A stretch of 33,505 nt of DNA from Streptomyces atriruber (GCF_001418325.1 NZ_LIPN01000110.1:1-33505), one strand, 5' to 3'; positions 1 to 8,694 are shown, counted from the first letter of the stretch. Program-made: numbers and translations. Notes: a model not told the origin generated them from the letters alone.

Positions 1-258
1 GGGTGGGCGGCGCGGGAGGGAGTGACGCTGACCGGCCCCGCCTCCCGCGACCCGCGCGTCCGCGCCCTGGTCCAGGAGGCGGTGGACGCCGCCAACGCCG
101 CCGTCTCACGGCCCGCGCGCATCCGTGACTTCACGGTGCTCGACGAGGACTTCACGGTGGAGGGCGGCCTGCTCACGCCGAGCCTGAAGGTGCGCAGGAA
201 GGCGGTGACGGAGCGGTACGCGCAGACGGTGGAGGAGCTGTACGCCAAGGCTCGGTAG
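1..258 (+). CDS. Long-chain acyl-CoA synthetase, C-terminal 85 residues (partial)
   Basis: The reading frame is open from the first base and stops at 256-258, so this is the 3' end of a gene that begins outside the window. The visible tail contains the pattern LTPSLKVRRKAV followed by a segment ending in ELYAKAR, which is typical of the extreme C-terminus of AMP-forming long-chain fatty acid-CoA ligases (the small lid domain with its catalytic lysine region). The family makes acyl-CoA from a fatty acid, ATP and CoA. The ATP-binding core is not in the window, so substrate range cannot be judged. Only nine bases separate its stop from the convergent azlD stop. Confidence 0.8.
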   Translation, partial: GWAAREGVTLTGPASRDPRVRALVQEAVDAANAAVSRPARIRDFTVLDEDFTVEGGLLTPSLKVRRKAVTERYAQTVEELYAKAR

Positions 259-267
259 AAGGCGTCG

Positions 268-582
268 CTACCGCACCCCGGCGAGCCGCAGCAGCGCCGT
301 GGTCGCCGCCGCGCCCACCACGACCACGGCGAACGGCGCCCTGCGCCAGGCGAGCACCCCACCGGCCAGCACCCCGGCGGGCCGCGCCCAGCCCGCGAAG
401 CCCTGCCCCTCGGTGAGCGCCCCGGTGGCGAGCAGCGCGACGAGCAGGACGGTGGCGCCCACGGTCAGCAGCTCCTGGACGCGGGCGGGGAGTTCGACGC
501 GGCCGTGCAGGGCGGGCCCGGCAAGACGGAAGGCGTACGTTCCCGCGGCCAGGGCGAGGATGCAGGCGAGTGTGGCGTTCAC
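268..582 (-). CDS. azlD: AzlD-type branched-chain amino-acid export subunit
   Basis: This 104-residue, very hydrophobic protein has about four membrane segments, matching the length and make-up of AzlD, the small subunit that works with AzlC to export branched-chain amino acids and analogues across the cytoplasmic membrane. It starts with GTG at 580-582 and overlaps the azlC stop by four bases (GTGA), so the two are translationally coupled. A much longer open frame reading through from 1773 on the same strand is only an upstream extension; the hydrophobic AzlD block begins at this GTG. The family assignment comes from length, hydrophobicity and the partner gene rather than a sharp motif. Confidence 0.85.
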   Translation of the reverse strand: MNATLACILALAAGTYAFRLAGPALHGRVELPARVQELLTVGATVLLVALLATGALTEGQGFAGWARPAGVLAGGVLAWRRAPFAVVVVGAAATTALLRLAGVR

Positions 583-1343
583 GAGGCGCTCCTCGACGAG
601 GCGGGGCGGGGGCGGCGGGGTCCGCGGCGTGCCGCGAGCAGGCCGAGGAGGGCGAGGAGCACCGGCACCCCGGCGGGCAGCAGCGGCGCCGCGACGACCG
701 CGATGACGGCACCGGCCGCCGAGGCCCGGCGGGCCGCGCTGTCGGCGCGCAGGGCGGGCAGCACCAGGGCGAGCAGTACCGCGGGGAACGCGGCGTCGAG
801 GCCGAACCGGTCGGTGTCGCCAAGCGCGGATCCGGCGAGGGCGCCCGCGAGCACGCTGAGGTTCCACGCGACGAACAGGCCGGTGCCGGATATCCAGAAG
901 GCCGCCTTGCGCTGCTCGGGGCCCCGCTGGGCGAGGACGAACGCGGCGGTCTCGTCGGTGACGAGGTGCGCGCCGATCAGCCGCGCGGTCCAGGACCGGC
1001 CGAGGTCGTCGGCGAGGGCCAGGCTGAATGCCGCCGTGCGGGAGTTGAGCAGCAGCCCGGTCGCCGCGGCCGCCACGGGGCCGCCGCCCGCGGTGAGGAT
1101 GCCGACGGCGCTGAACTGGGCGGAGCCCGCGTACACGAGCAGCGACATGAGCACCGGCACCCACACGGGAAGCCCGCCCCCGACGGCGATCGCGCCGAAG
1201 GAGATGCCGACGACGGCGTCGGCGAGCCAGACGAGCGCGATGTCGCGCAGGACGCCGGGCGGCAGGTCGGAGAGGCGGACGAGGCCGGTGGACCCCTCGT
1301 CCGTTCGGCAGGACGGATCGTCTGTTCGGTGTGGCGAACGCAT
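579..1343 (-). CDS. azlC: AzlC-type branched-chain amino-acid exporter, large subunit
   Basis: The 254-residue product has the AzlC pattern: a segment VGISFGAIAVGGGLPVWVP, then LVYAGSAQFSAVG, then SRTAAFSLAL, with several membrane helices to the C-terminus. AzlC with AzlD exports branched-chain amino acids. The only start codon found is ATG at 1343; no GTG or TTG lies between it and the first conserved segment. This start gives a polar 20-residue leader with almost no 5' untranslated room, so the message may be leaderless. Two of the four inverted repeats of the control region lie at or inside these first codons. It diverges from the XRE-cupin gene at 1439, a common regulator-exporter layout. 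Confidence 0.88.
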   Translation of the reverse strand: MRSPHRTDDPSCRTDEGSTGLVRLSDLPPGVLRDIALVWLADAVVGISFGAIAVGGGLPVWVPVLMSLLVYAGSAQFSAVGILTAGGGPVAAAATGLLLNSRTAAFSLALADDLGRSWTARLIGAHLVTDETAAFVLAQRGPEQRKAAFWISGTGLFVAWNLSVLAGALAGSALGDTDRFGLDAAFPAVLLALVLPALRADSAARRASAAGAVIAVVAAPLLPAGVPVLLALLGLLAARRGPRRPRPASSRSAS

Positions 1344-1408
1344 GCGTCGTAGGATGGGCGGGGAGGATCGCGTTCGTCAAGCCGAACGATTGGTCCCCTG
1401 TATCGAAC
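1303..1408. promoter_or_regulatory. Mirror-symmetric operator array between azlC and the XRE-cupin gene
   Basis: Two perfect GTTCG-N6-CGAAC inverted repeats lie at 1324-1339 and 1372-1387, 48 bases apart. A degenerate copy sits exactly 21 bases outside each: 1303-1318 keeps only the left half (GTTCG-N6-CGGAT) and 1393-1408 keeps only the right half (GTCCC-N6-CGAAC). A TAGGAT -10-like hexamer at 1350-1355 lies between the two perfect sites and would serve the regulator gene. The likely ligand is the adjacent XRE-cupin protein, repressing itself and azlCD; that link is inferred from position and symmetry. Confidence 0.6.
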
Positions 1409-1438
1409 GAACGGGGAAGAGGGCTAGGAGAAGCACTG

Positions 1439-1999
1439 ATGACCGACGCGTCCCGGATGCCGCGCGAGTGGGTGGCCGCGGCCCTGCGCCGTGAGCGCAC
1501 GAAAGCCGGGCTCTCCCTCTCCGAGCTGGCCAAACGCGCGGGCATCGCGAAGTCCACGCTGTCCCAGCTGGAGGCGGCCACCGGCAACCCCGGCATCGAG
1601 ACGCTCTGGGCGCTGGCCGTCGCGCTCGGCGTCCCGTTCAGCGTGCTCGTGGAGTCGCCCGCCCCCGCCGTGACCGTGATCCGCGCGGGCGAGGGCCCCT
1701 CGATGCGGGCCGAGAACTCGTCGTACGTGGGCACGCTGCTCTCCGGCGGCCCGACGGGCGTCCGCCGGGACATCTATCACGGCGCGATGGAGCCGGGTCC
1801 GGCCCGCGAATCGGACCCGCACATCCCCGGCTCGGTGGAACACATCATCATCAGCACCGGCCGCCTCCTGGCGGGCCCGAGAGCGGAGCCGGTGGAACTC
1901 GCGGCAGGTGATTACATGTCCTACCGGGGCGACGTCCCCCACGCGTACGAGGCCCTGGAGCCCTCCACGACGTTCGTCCTGGTGATGCAGCACGTGTAG
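1439..1999 (+). CDS. XRE-family regulator with C-terminal cupin domain
   Basis: The 186-residue product has an N-terminal helix-turn-helix (about residues 11-67, with LSELAKRAGIAKSTLSQLE as the HTH core) and a C-terminal small cupin barrel (about 100-186, with a GDYMSYRGDVPHAY motif carrying H168). This is the usual build of XRE-cupin repressors, where the cupin binds a small effector or metal. The start at ATG 1439 is chosen because AGGAG lies at 1426-1430; an in-frame upstream ATG at 1331 would add 36 unrelated residues and overlap the operator sites. Divergence from azlCD suggests it senses an amino acid or analogue and controls that exporter, which is inference. Confidence 0.88.
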   Translation: MTDASRMPREWVAAALRRERTKAGLSLSELAKRAGIAKSTLSQLEAATGNPGIETLWALAVALGVPFSVLVESPAPAVTVIRAGEGPSMRAENSSYVGTLLSGGPTGVRRDIYHGAMEPGPARESDPHIPGSVEHIIISTGRLLAGPRAEPVELAAGDYMSYRGDVPHAYEALEPSTTFVLVMQHV

Positions 2000-2028
2000 C
2001 GGGGCCCTGGTGTCGGGGGGCACGTCGC

Positions 2029-2072
2029 AAGGGGCGCGGGGAACTGCGCGACCGGCCCCCACCGTCCCGCGG
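2029..2072. repeat. Dispersed Streptomyces intergenic repeat (ggggcgcggggaactgcgcg type)
   Basis: The 90-base gap between the convergent stops at 1999 and 2090 contains GGGGCGCGGGGAACTGCGCG followed by a C-rich segment, and CGCGGG at 2035-2040 can pair with CCCGCG at 2066-2071. I recognise this string from memory as a very common repeat downstream of Streptomyces genes. It may act as a weak bidirectional terminator here. Copy number in this genome cannot be seen from the window. Confidence 0.5.
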
Positions 2073-2089
2073 ACGAAAAAGGGACCGGC

Positions 2090-2986
2090 TCAACCCTTCC
2101 GGGGCCGAGGGGTCAGCAACTGATCTCGCAAGGCGGTGAGTTGATGCGACGTGTCAACGGCCCGCGCCTCGTCCACCGTGGTCAGCGCCAGCAGAACCGC
2201 ATCGGCGACGACCAGCGCCGTAAGCGCCTCCGTGGTGATCCCGGTCGGTGTGTGCGGGGCGGTCAGCACCGCGTCGACCCGCCCCCCGTACAGCTCGGCC
2301 AGCTCGTCCGTCACCAGGACGACCCGCGCCCCCACGGCCCGCGCCCGGTCGACGAGGACCGAGATCTCCGCGAGCGCCCGCCCCGGCTGGAAGATCACCA
2401 CCGCGTCGCCCTGCCGGATGCCGAGCAGATGGTCGGCGAGCGCGAACCCGGTCGCGCCCACGTGCCGGGCACGCCGGCCGATCCTGCCGAGCGCCAGCGC
2501 CAGGTGCCGGGCGGCGAGTTCGGACGCGGCGACGCCGTAGCAGTGGATCTCGGCGGCCTCCGCGAGCGCCTCCACCGCGGTGCGCAGGGCGTCGTCGGGG
2601 GTGAGCCTGCGGGCGTGCTCGATGCGCTCCTGCGCCTCGTCGAACACCTCGTCCCAGATGTCGCCGAGGTCCCGGCCGACGTGGTCGATGCGCTGCTTCA
2701 GGCGGACCTCGGGCGCCACCGCGGAGGTGAAGTCCGACGCCAACTCCCTTTTGAGCGCGGGCAGTCCCGCGTACCCGAGGCGCTGCAGGGCGCGCACGAC
2801 CGTGGCGTTGCTGGTGCCGCTCGCCGTGCCTAGCTCCTGCGCGCTGGCGAAGACCAGGGACTGGGGCGGCGCGCTCGCCAGGTACTGCGCGACCGCGCGC
2901 TCCGAGGCGGACAGGGCTTCCCACTGGTCACGCACGGCGGACCGGAGCCGCCGGACGCCGCGCTCCGCACCCTCTGAAATTTCCAT
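2090..2986 (-). CDS. MurR/RpiR-family transcriptional regulator (HTH_6 + SIS)
   Basis: The 298-residue product has an N-terminal RpiR-type winged helix (about residues 10-90: LSASERAVAQYLASAP, then a TASGTSNATVVRALQRLG recognition region) and a C-terminal SIS sugar-isomerase-fold domain (about 120-260, with YGVAASELAARHLA and GDAVVIFQPGR). SIS domains in this family usually bind phosphosugars. Start ATG 2986 is preferred over an in-frame ATG at 3031 because the latter would overlap the promoter of the divergent operon; neither has a strong ribosome site. It faces the C45/peptide-transporter operon across about 110 bases with repeated GGAGAG elements, so it probably controls that operon and itself. 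The effector could be a muropeptide-related sugar, but nothing in the sequence proves this. Confidence 0.85.
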   Translation of the reverse strand: MEISEGAERGVRRLRSAVRDQWEALSASERAVAQYLASAPPQSLVFASAQELGTASGTSNATVVRALQRLGYAGLPALKRELASDFTSAVAPEVRLKQRIDHVGRDLGDIWDEVFDEAQERIEHARRLTPDDALRTAVEALAEAAEIHCYGVAASELAARHLALALGRIGRRARHVGATGFALADHLLGIRQGDAVVIFQPGRALAEISVLVDRARAVGARVVLVTDELAELYGGRVDAVLTAPHTPTGITTEALTALVVADAVLLALTTVDEARAVDTSHQLTALRDQLLTPRPRKG

Positions 2987-2994
2987 TACGGCTA

Positions 2995-3078
2995 TTGACT
3001 CTCGTGTGACGGCGGTTACTCTCCTGGGCAACGCATTCCAAGTGGAGAGTTTCTTGTAATAGACGTTACAGGCTCTCC
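2995..3078 (+). promoter_or_regulatory. Promoter and repeated GGAGAG elements of the C45/Dpp-type operon
   Basis: TTGACT at 2995-3000 and TACTCT at 3017-3022 are separated by 16 bases and form a good housekeeping-type promoter for the gene at 3094. The -10 sits inside GTTACTCTCC (3015-3024), which is repeated inverted as GGAGAGTTTC at 3044-3053 (8 of 10 matches) and once more as CTCTCC at 3073-3078; GTAA-N6-TTAC at 3056-3069 adds a further inverted repeat. These overlapping elements are a plausible operator for the divergent RpiR-type regulator. An AGGAG ribosome site lies just before ATG 3094. Confidence 0.55.
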
Positions 3079-3093
3079 GTCGCTAGGAGAACC

Positions 3094-4239
3094 ATGGCAC
3101 CCCGCACGCTCCCCGTGATCGAGATCTCCGGTACGCCCGTCGAACGCGGCCGTCAGTACGGCGAGGCCGTCCGCCCCCAGCTCCGCGCCGCGCTCGGCTA
3201 CTACGAGGAGGCGTTCGGCCAGTCCGCCGGGCTGACCTGGGACCGCGTCACCGCACGGGCCGCCCGCTGGCTGGAGCCCGTCCGCGCCCACGCCCCCCAC
3301 TACGTCGACGAGATGCAGGGCATCGCCGACGGAGCCGGGGCGAGCCTGCTCGACGTGCTCGCCCTGAACGCCCGCGGGGAGGTCATCTACGACAAGTCGT
3401 TCGCCGACATGGCATCCGCCGAGGAGCCCGCCGAAGGCTGCACCTCCTTCGCCGCCTACGGAGAGGCCAGCGGCGACGGCCATGTCTACGCGGGCCAGAA
3501 CTGGGACTGGCGCGCGGGCGTCGCCGACACCGTCGTCATGCTCCGCGTCGTACAGCCCCCGAAACCCACCCTGATCATGCAGGTCGAGGCGGGCCAGATC
3601 GGCCGCCAGGGCGCCAACTCCGCCGGTATCGCGCTCAACGCCAACGGCCTCGGCGGCCGCTTCGACGAGCAGGTCGGCCTGCCGCAGACCGTCGTGCGCC
3701 GCAGCGTCCTGGACCGGGCCACCATCACCGACGCCCTCGACGTGCTCTGCCGCACCCGCGCCCACATCGCCAGCAACGCCCTGCTGACCTGCCGCGAAGG
3801 CTTCGCGATCGACCTGGAGACCACACCCGCCGGACACGGCTGGATGTACGCCACCGACGGTCTCCTCGTCCACGGCAACCACTACCAGGCAGGCGTCCCC
3901 GCCGCCCTCGCCGCCGACTACCGCCCCCTCTCGTCCGACTCCCTGGTCCGCGTCCCCCGCGCCGAACAGGGACTGCGCGCCCTGCGCGCCTCCACCGGCC
4001 CGGAGGAGTCCCTGAAGCTGATCAAGCAGGCGATGTCCGACCACCTGGGACTGCCCGAGTCGCTGTGCACCCACCCCGACCCGCGCGATCCCGCCGTCAA
4101 GCACTGGACCACGCTCGTCTCCTCCTGCGCGGACCTGACCAGCGGCGACTACCACGTGACCGCGGGCACCCCGTGCGACCGCGACTACCAGCACATGCCC
4201 TGGAACCTCTACGACGGCCCGTACGGAGACCACTCATGA
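3094..4239 (+). CDS. C45-family autoproteolytic acyltransferase/hydrolase
   Basis: This 381-residue protein resembles the C45 (acyl-CoA:6-aminopenicillanic acid acyltransferase-like) Ntn-hydrolases. The GC pair of the self-cleavage site is G115-C116 in AEEPAEGCTSF; cleavage would release a small subunit and leave Cys116 as the N-terminal nucleophile. The family segment GQNWDW follows at residues 134-139, and GGR/NGLGG and HGNHY patterns lie further on. Known relatives form or break amide bonds between acyl groups and amino acids or beta-lactams. There is no signal peptide, so it acts in the cytoplasm. It is the first gene of the operon and overlaps the peptide-binding protein gene by four bases (ATGA), which suggests that it processes what the transporter imports, for example an acylated or D-amino-acid peptide (inference). 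Confidence 0.85.
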   Translation: MAPRTLPVIEISGTPVERGRQYGEAVRPQLRAALGYYEEAFGQSAGLTWDRVTARAARWLEPVRAHAPHYVDEMQGIADGAGASLLDVLALNARGEVIYDKSFADMASAEEPAEGCTSFAAYGEASGDGHVYAGQNWDWRAGVADTVVMLRVVQPPKPTLIMQVEAGQIGRQGANSAGIALNANGLGGRFDEQVGLPQTVVRRSVLDRATITDALDVLCRTRAHIASNALLTCREGFAIDLETTPAGHGWMYATDGLLVHGNHYQAGVPAALAADYRPLSSDSLVRVPRAEQGLRALRASTGPEESLKLIKQAMSDHLGLPESLCTHPDPRDPAVKHWTTLVSSCADLTSGDYHVTAGTPCDRDYQHMPWNLYDGPYGDHS

Positions 4240-5885
4240 GCACGTCGAGAACCGCGCGCGCGGCCGCGGCGGGCCTCGCCGCCACCGCCCTGCTCGCCAC
4301 CGCCTCCTGCAGCGGCGCCGACCTGGCCACGACCGGCGGCGCCCCCGCCGACGCCGCCGAGCTGAAGCTGTCCGCCACGACACCCGCCGCCAAGGGGACG
4401 CAGGACAAGGCCGACTGGCTCCTGGAGGACGAGCCCGACTCCCTCGACCTCGACACCCAGGGCTCCAGCGCAGGACGCGTCGTCCTCACCAACGTCTGCG
4501 AGCGCCTCTACCGGCTCCGGCCCGACATGAGCATCGAGCCGCACCTCGCCACCAAGGCCCGCACCCCCGACGACAGGACCCTGGTCCTGACCGTCCGCAC
4601 CGGCGTCACCTTCCACGACGGCTCGGAGCTCACCGCCGACGACGTGCTGTGGAGCCTTCGGCGCCACGCGGACCCCGACATGGAACAGGCCGACGAGTTC
4701 GGCAACGTCCGCTCCATGAAGAAGACCGGCGACCACGAGATCACCATCCGCTTCAAGGCCCCCGACGCCCTCTTCACCAAGGCCCTCGCAGGCGACGCGG
4801 GCATCGTCTGGAACAAGAGGCAAGTCACCGCCGCGGGCAAGGAGTTCGGCACCCCCGGCCAGGACGACGCCTGCTCGGGACCGTACGAGCTGACGAAGTG
4901 GAAGTCCGGCGACTCCCTCACCATCGAGGCGTACGAAGGGTACTGGGGCAAGAAGCCGCGCACCCGCCGGGTCACCTTCCGCTGGGCCTCCGACAGCGCC
5001 CTGGTGAACGCGCTGAAGACGGGCGCCGCCGACGGGACGTACGCCGAATCCCCCAACACCGCCGCCGCCCTGCGCGGCGCCAAGGGCCTCGACCAGCACT
5101 ACGGCCCCTCCACCGCCTCGCTCGCCCTCATCCCGACCGGACGCGGCGGACTCGAGGACCCGCAGATCCGCCGCGCCCTCTCCCTCGCCATCGACCGCAC
5201 CGGCATCGCCAGGTCCGGCTACGGCGGCCTCGTCCAGCCCTGGGCCACCCCCGTCGGCTCCGGCGCGTGGGGCTACGAGAAGCCCCGGTTCGCCGCCGCC
5301 CAGCGGAAGCTGGCCGCGTCCGCTCCCGCCTCGCCCACCGCCGACGACCTCGCCGAGGCCAAGCGCCTGGTGAGGTCCGCGGGCGCCCCCACCGACCCCA
5401 TCGTCATCGGCACCGACAGCACCCAGGGCCGCATCGTCGTCGCCAACGCCGTGCGCGCCGCCCTCCAGCGGATCGGTCTCAAGGGACAGATCAAGACCGT
5501 GCCGACCGCCCAGTTCGAGGAGTTCTACAGCGACCCGCAGGCCCGCGCCGACATCGACGTCCTGGTGGGGGACTGGTACATCTCCAAGGCCGACCCCATG
5601 GGCTTCTACGACAACGGCCTCTCCGACTCCCCCAACAACTGGGTCGGCTTCAAGGACGCCACGTACGACGAACTCGTGCGCCGCGCCCTCGGCACCCTCG
5701 ACGACACCCGGCGCGCGAAGCTCGCCGTCGACGTGCAGCGCCGGTTCGTCGACGCCGCCGTGTGGATCCCGCTCGCCCAGGTGCCGACCGCGCTCGTCCT
5801 GAACGACCGCATGACGGGCCCGCCCGCCTCGCAGTCCTACCTCTACTACCCGTGGGCCGCCGAACTCGGCCCGAAGAAGGGCTAG
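4236..5885 (+). CDS. Peptide ABC transporter substrate-binding lipoprotein (DppA/OppA type)
   Basis: The 549-residue product starts with a lipoprotein signal: a basic tip, an alanine-rich core and a lipobox ATASC with Cys25 as the lipidation site. The mature part has the family 5 solute-binding signature (LTADDVLWSLRRHADP near residue 130 and LVNALKTGAADG further on) and the usual length of dipeptide/oligopeptide-binding proteins. It would sit on the outer face of the membrane and deliver a peptide-like ligand to the two permeases encoded next. The start overlaps the C45 gene stop, and the permease gene follows after 9 bases, so all six genes form one operon. The ligand cannot be read from sequence; linkage with a C45 enzyme hints at an N-acylated or unusual peptide. 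Confidence 0.9.
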   Translation: MSTSRTARAAAAGLAATALLATASCSGADLATTGGAPADAAELKLSATTPAAKGTQDKADWLLEDEPDSLDLDTQGSSAGRVVLTNVCERLYRLRPDMSIEPHLATKARTPDDRTLVLTVRTGVTFHDGSELTADDVLWSLRRHADPDMEQADEFGNVRSMKKTGDHEITIRFKAPDALFTKALAGDAGIVWNKRQVTAAGKEFGTPGQDDACSGPYELTKWKSGDSLTIEAYEGYWGKKPRTRRVTFRWASDSALVNALKTGAADGTYAESPNTAAALRGAKGLDQHYGPSTASLALIPTGRGGLEDPQIRRALSLAIDRTGIARSGYGGLVQPWATPVGSGAWGYEKPRFAAAQRKLAASAPASPTADDLAEAKRLVRSAGAPTDPIVIGTDSTQGRIVVANAVRAALQRIGLKGQIKTVPTAQFEEFYSDPQARADIDVLVGDWYISKADPMGFYDNGLSDSPNNWVGFKDATYDELVRRALGTLDDTRRAKLAVDVQRRFVDAAVWIPLAQVPTALVLNDRMTGPPASQSYLYYPWAAELGPKKG

Positions 5886-5894
5886 GCGAGCGGC

Positions 5895-6851
5895 ATGACC
5901 TCCTTCGTCCCCCGGCTGATCCGCCGCCTCGCGGGGCTGTTCGCCACCCTCTTCGCCGCGTCGTTCGTCATCTTCGCCGCCGTGTACGCGGCGCCCGGCG
6001 ACCCCGCCGTGTTCCTCGCCGGCGGCCGCGACAAGCTCACCCCGGAGCGGCTCGCCACCGTCCGCGCCCAGTACCACCTGGACGAGCCCCTCGTCGTCCA
6101 GTACGGACGCTGGCTGTGGGACTGCGTCCACCTCGACCTCGGCCGGTCCTTCAAATACAGCGACCAGGTCTCCGACCTCGTCGCGGCCCGCTTCCCGACC
6201 ACGCTCCAACTCGTCGCGTACGCCACCGTGCTGTTCGTCGTCCTCGGTGTCGGCGCGGGCGTCCTCGCCGCCGTGAAGCGCTCCACGTGGGTCGACTCGG
6301 CCGTCGTCGGCGGCACCACGCTCGCCGCCTCCGTGCCGTCCTTCGTCGCCGCCATCGCCCTCGTCTCGCTCTTCGGCGTGCAGCTCGGCTGGTTCCCCGT
6401 CACCGGCAGCGGCGAGGGGTTCACCGGCACCCTGCACCACCTCACCCTGCCCGCCCTGTCGCTCGCGCTCGGCGCCCTCGCGATCATCAGCCGGGTGACC
6501 CGGCAGGCCATGGCCGACGCGGCCGCCGCCGACCACGTCGAGGCGGCCCGCGCCTCCGGCGTCCCGGAGCGGGAGATCATCCGGCGCCACGTCCTGCGCA
6601 ACGCGCTGGGCCCCATCGTCACCATGTGCGGCCTCGTCATGGCGGGCATGCTCGCGGGCACGGTCGTGGTCGAGACCGCCTTCGGCCTCAGCGGCATCGG
6701 CTCGCTCCTCGTCGGCGCCATCAACACCCACGACTTCCCCGTCGCCCAGGCCGTCCTCCTCCTCATGGTCACCGGCTACATCGTGGTCACCACGCTGGTG
6801 GACCTGGCGCATCCGCTCCTGGACCCCCGAGTGAAGGGAGCCACGTCGTGA
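5895..6851 (+). CDS. Peptide ABC transporter permease (DppB type)
   Basis: The 318-residue product has the DppB/OppB layout: an N-terminal helix, a periplasm-type loop with YAAPGDPAVFLAGG, and five more membrane helices. The cytoplasmic coupling (EAA) loop is at about residues 216-236 with EAARASGVPEREIIRRH. It pairs with the DppC-type permease encoded immediately after, overlapping it by four bases (GTGA). The extracellular loop segment FPVTGSGEGFTGTL is normal for the family. Nothing in the permease itself reveals the substrate. Confidence 0.92.
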   Translation: MTSFVPRLIRRLAGLFATLFAASFVIFAAVYAAPGDPAVFLAGGRDKLTPERLATVRAQYHLDEPLVVQYGRWLWDCVHLDLGRSFKYSDQVSDLVAARFPTTLQLVAYATVLFVVLGVGAGVLAAVKRSTWVDSAVVGGTTLAASVPSFVAAIALVSLFGVQLGWFPVTGSGEGFTGTLHHLTLPALSLALGALAIISRVTRQAMADAAAADHVEAARASGVPEREIIRRHVLRNALGPIVTMCGLVMAGMLAGTVVVETAFGLSGIGSLLVGAINTHDFPVAQAVLLLMVTGYIVVTTLVDLAHPLLDPRVKGATS

Positions 6852-7690
6852 CGACGCCCGCCCTCGCCCCGTCGCTGCCCGTACGCCCCCGGCGCCCCGT
6901 CGCCGTCACGGTCGCCGGAGCCTTCCTCGCCCTGGTGGTCCTGGCCGCGGTCCTCGCGCCGCTGCTGGCCCCCTACGCCCCCGACGCCATCGACCTCTCC
7001 GCCTCCCTGGTCGGCACCGGCGGCGAACACCTGCTCGGCACCGACTCCTCCGGCCAGGACCTGCTCTCGCGCGCCCTGTACGGGGCCCGGACGAGCCTGA
7101 TCGCGCCGGTCCTGCTGCTCGCCGTGGCATCCGTGCTCGGCGTCTTCCTCGGCGTCCTGGCCGCCTGGCGCGGCGGCTGGGTGGACGCCCTGGTCTCCCG
7201 CCTGACCGACGTGATGTACGCCTTCCCCGGCCTGCTGTTCACCGTCCTGATCATCGCGGTCTTCGGCGCGGGCATGACGACGTCTGTCCTCGCCCTCGGC
7301 CTCGCCTTCACCCCCACCATCGCCAAGTACACGCGCTCCCTGGCCCTTTCGGAGGCCCGCAAGCCGTATGTCGACGCCTACCGGGTCCTCGGCATGGGCG
7401 GCGCCCGCATCTGCACCGCCCACGTCGTCCCGAACCTGGCCCGCGCCGTCCTCGGCTACCTCGTGGTCCTCTTCGGCGAGGCGCTGATGTCCCTGGCGAC
7501 CCTCTCCTACCTGGGCTTCGGAGCCCAGCCGCCGTCCTCAGACTGGGGCTTGATGGTGCAGGAGGGGCAGGCCGCCGTCGTCCAGGGCGCGCTGCTGCCC
7601 GCCATGGTGCCGGGCACCGCCATCGCGCTCGTCGTCGTGTCCTTCAACGTGGTCGGGGTCTGGGCCGCCGACCGGCTAGGGAGCCAGTGA
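6848..7690 (+). CDS. Peptide ABC transporter permease (DppC type)
   Basis: The 280-residue product carries the DppC/OppC marks: an N-terminal helix, the HLLGTDSSGQDLLSR motif at residues 61-75, and an EAA coupling loop near residues 176-196 (DAYRVLGMGGARI). The start is GTG 6848, overlapping the previous stop by four bases; the longer in-frame reading from 4649 is a shadow of the two upstream genes. It forms the second half of the membrane channel. The ATPase gene begins three bases after its stop. Confidence 0.92.
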   Translation: MTTPALAPSLPVRPRRPVAVTVAGAFLALVVLAAVLAPLLAPYAPDAIDLSASLVGTGGEHLLGTDSSGQDLLSRALYGARTSLIAPVLLLAVASVLGVFLGVLAAWRGGWVDALVSRLTDVMYAFPGLLFTVLIIAVFGAGMTTSVLALGLAFTPTIAKYTRSLALSEARKPYVDAYRVLGMGGARICTAHVVPNLARAVLGYLVVLFGEALMSLATLSYLGFGAQPPSSDWGLMVQEGQAAVVQGALLPAMVPGTAIALVVVSFNVVGVWAADRLGSQ

Positions 7691-7693
7691 GCC

Positions 7694-8694
7694 ATGACGC
7701 TCCTCGACATCAGGGACCTCACCGTCCGTCTCCCCGGGGCCGCGCGCCCGGTCCTCGACTCGGTGTCCCTCCGCGTCGCGCCCGGCGAAGTCGTCGGCCT
7801 GGTCGGCGAGTCGGGCTCCGGTAAGTCGACGACGGCGAAGGCGGCCATCGGACTGCTCCCGCCCGGCGCGTCCGCATCCGGCTCGGTCCGCTTCGCGGAC
7901 ACGGACGTCCTCGACCTCACCGGCGAGCGGCTCCGCGCCCACCGGTCGGGCCCCGTCGCCATGGTCCACCAGGACCCGCGGGCCGCTCTCAACCCCGTGC
8001 GCCGCATCGGTGACTTCCTCACCGAACGGGGCGCGAGCCGGGCCCGCGCGGCCGAGCTCCTGGCAGCGGTGGGCCTGACGTCCCCCGCACAGCGCCTGCG
8101 CCAGCGGCCGCACGAACTCTCCGGCGGCATGCTGCAGCGCGTCGTCATCGCGGGCGCCCTCGCCGCCGAACCGCGGCTGCTCCTGGCCGACGAGGCGACC
8201 AGCGCCCTGGACGTGACCACGCAGGCGGAGATCCTCGCCCTGCTGCGCACCCTGCGCGCCACCCGCGACCTGGGCCTGCTCCTCATCACCCACGACCTGC
8301 ACCTGGCGGCGGCGTACTGCGACCGCGTGTACGTGATGTATGCGGGCCGGGTGGTCGAGGAACGCGCGGCCGACGCCCTGTTCGCATCCCCCGCGCACCC
8401 CTACACGCAGGGCCTCCTCGCCTGCTCCCCGACCCTGGGCGAGTCCGGCCCCCTCCGCCCGATCCCGGGCCGCCCCCCGTCCCTGACGGACACGTTCACG
8501 GGCTGCCCGTTCGTGGCCCGGTGCGGGGCGGCGGAGGAGGCGTGCGAGACATGGCTCCCGCAACCACGGGCGCTGGCCGACGGCGGCTCGGTGACCTGCC
8601 GTGCCGTTTCCGTTGTGGGCACCCGTCCCGCACGGCGGGACGGGTGGGCACAACCCCCGGTGCCGGGTACCGACAACGACAAGGCGAGCCACGA

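Noticed and set aside
268..1773. 501-codon minus-strand frame
   Set aside because: Only its last 104 codons (AzlD) are real; the rest is the shadow of azlC and the XRE gene.
4209..7690. Frames of 867 codons (minus) and 1013 codons (plus)
   Set aside because: Both lie over the binding-protein and permease genes in other frames. Only the last 280 codons of the plus-strand frame (from 6848) are a real gene.
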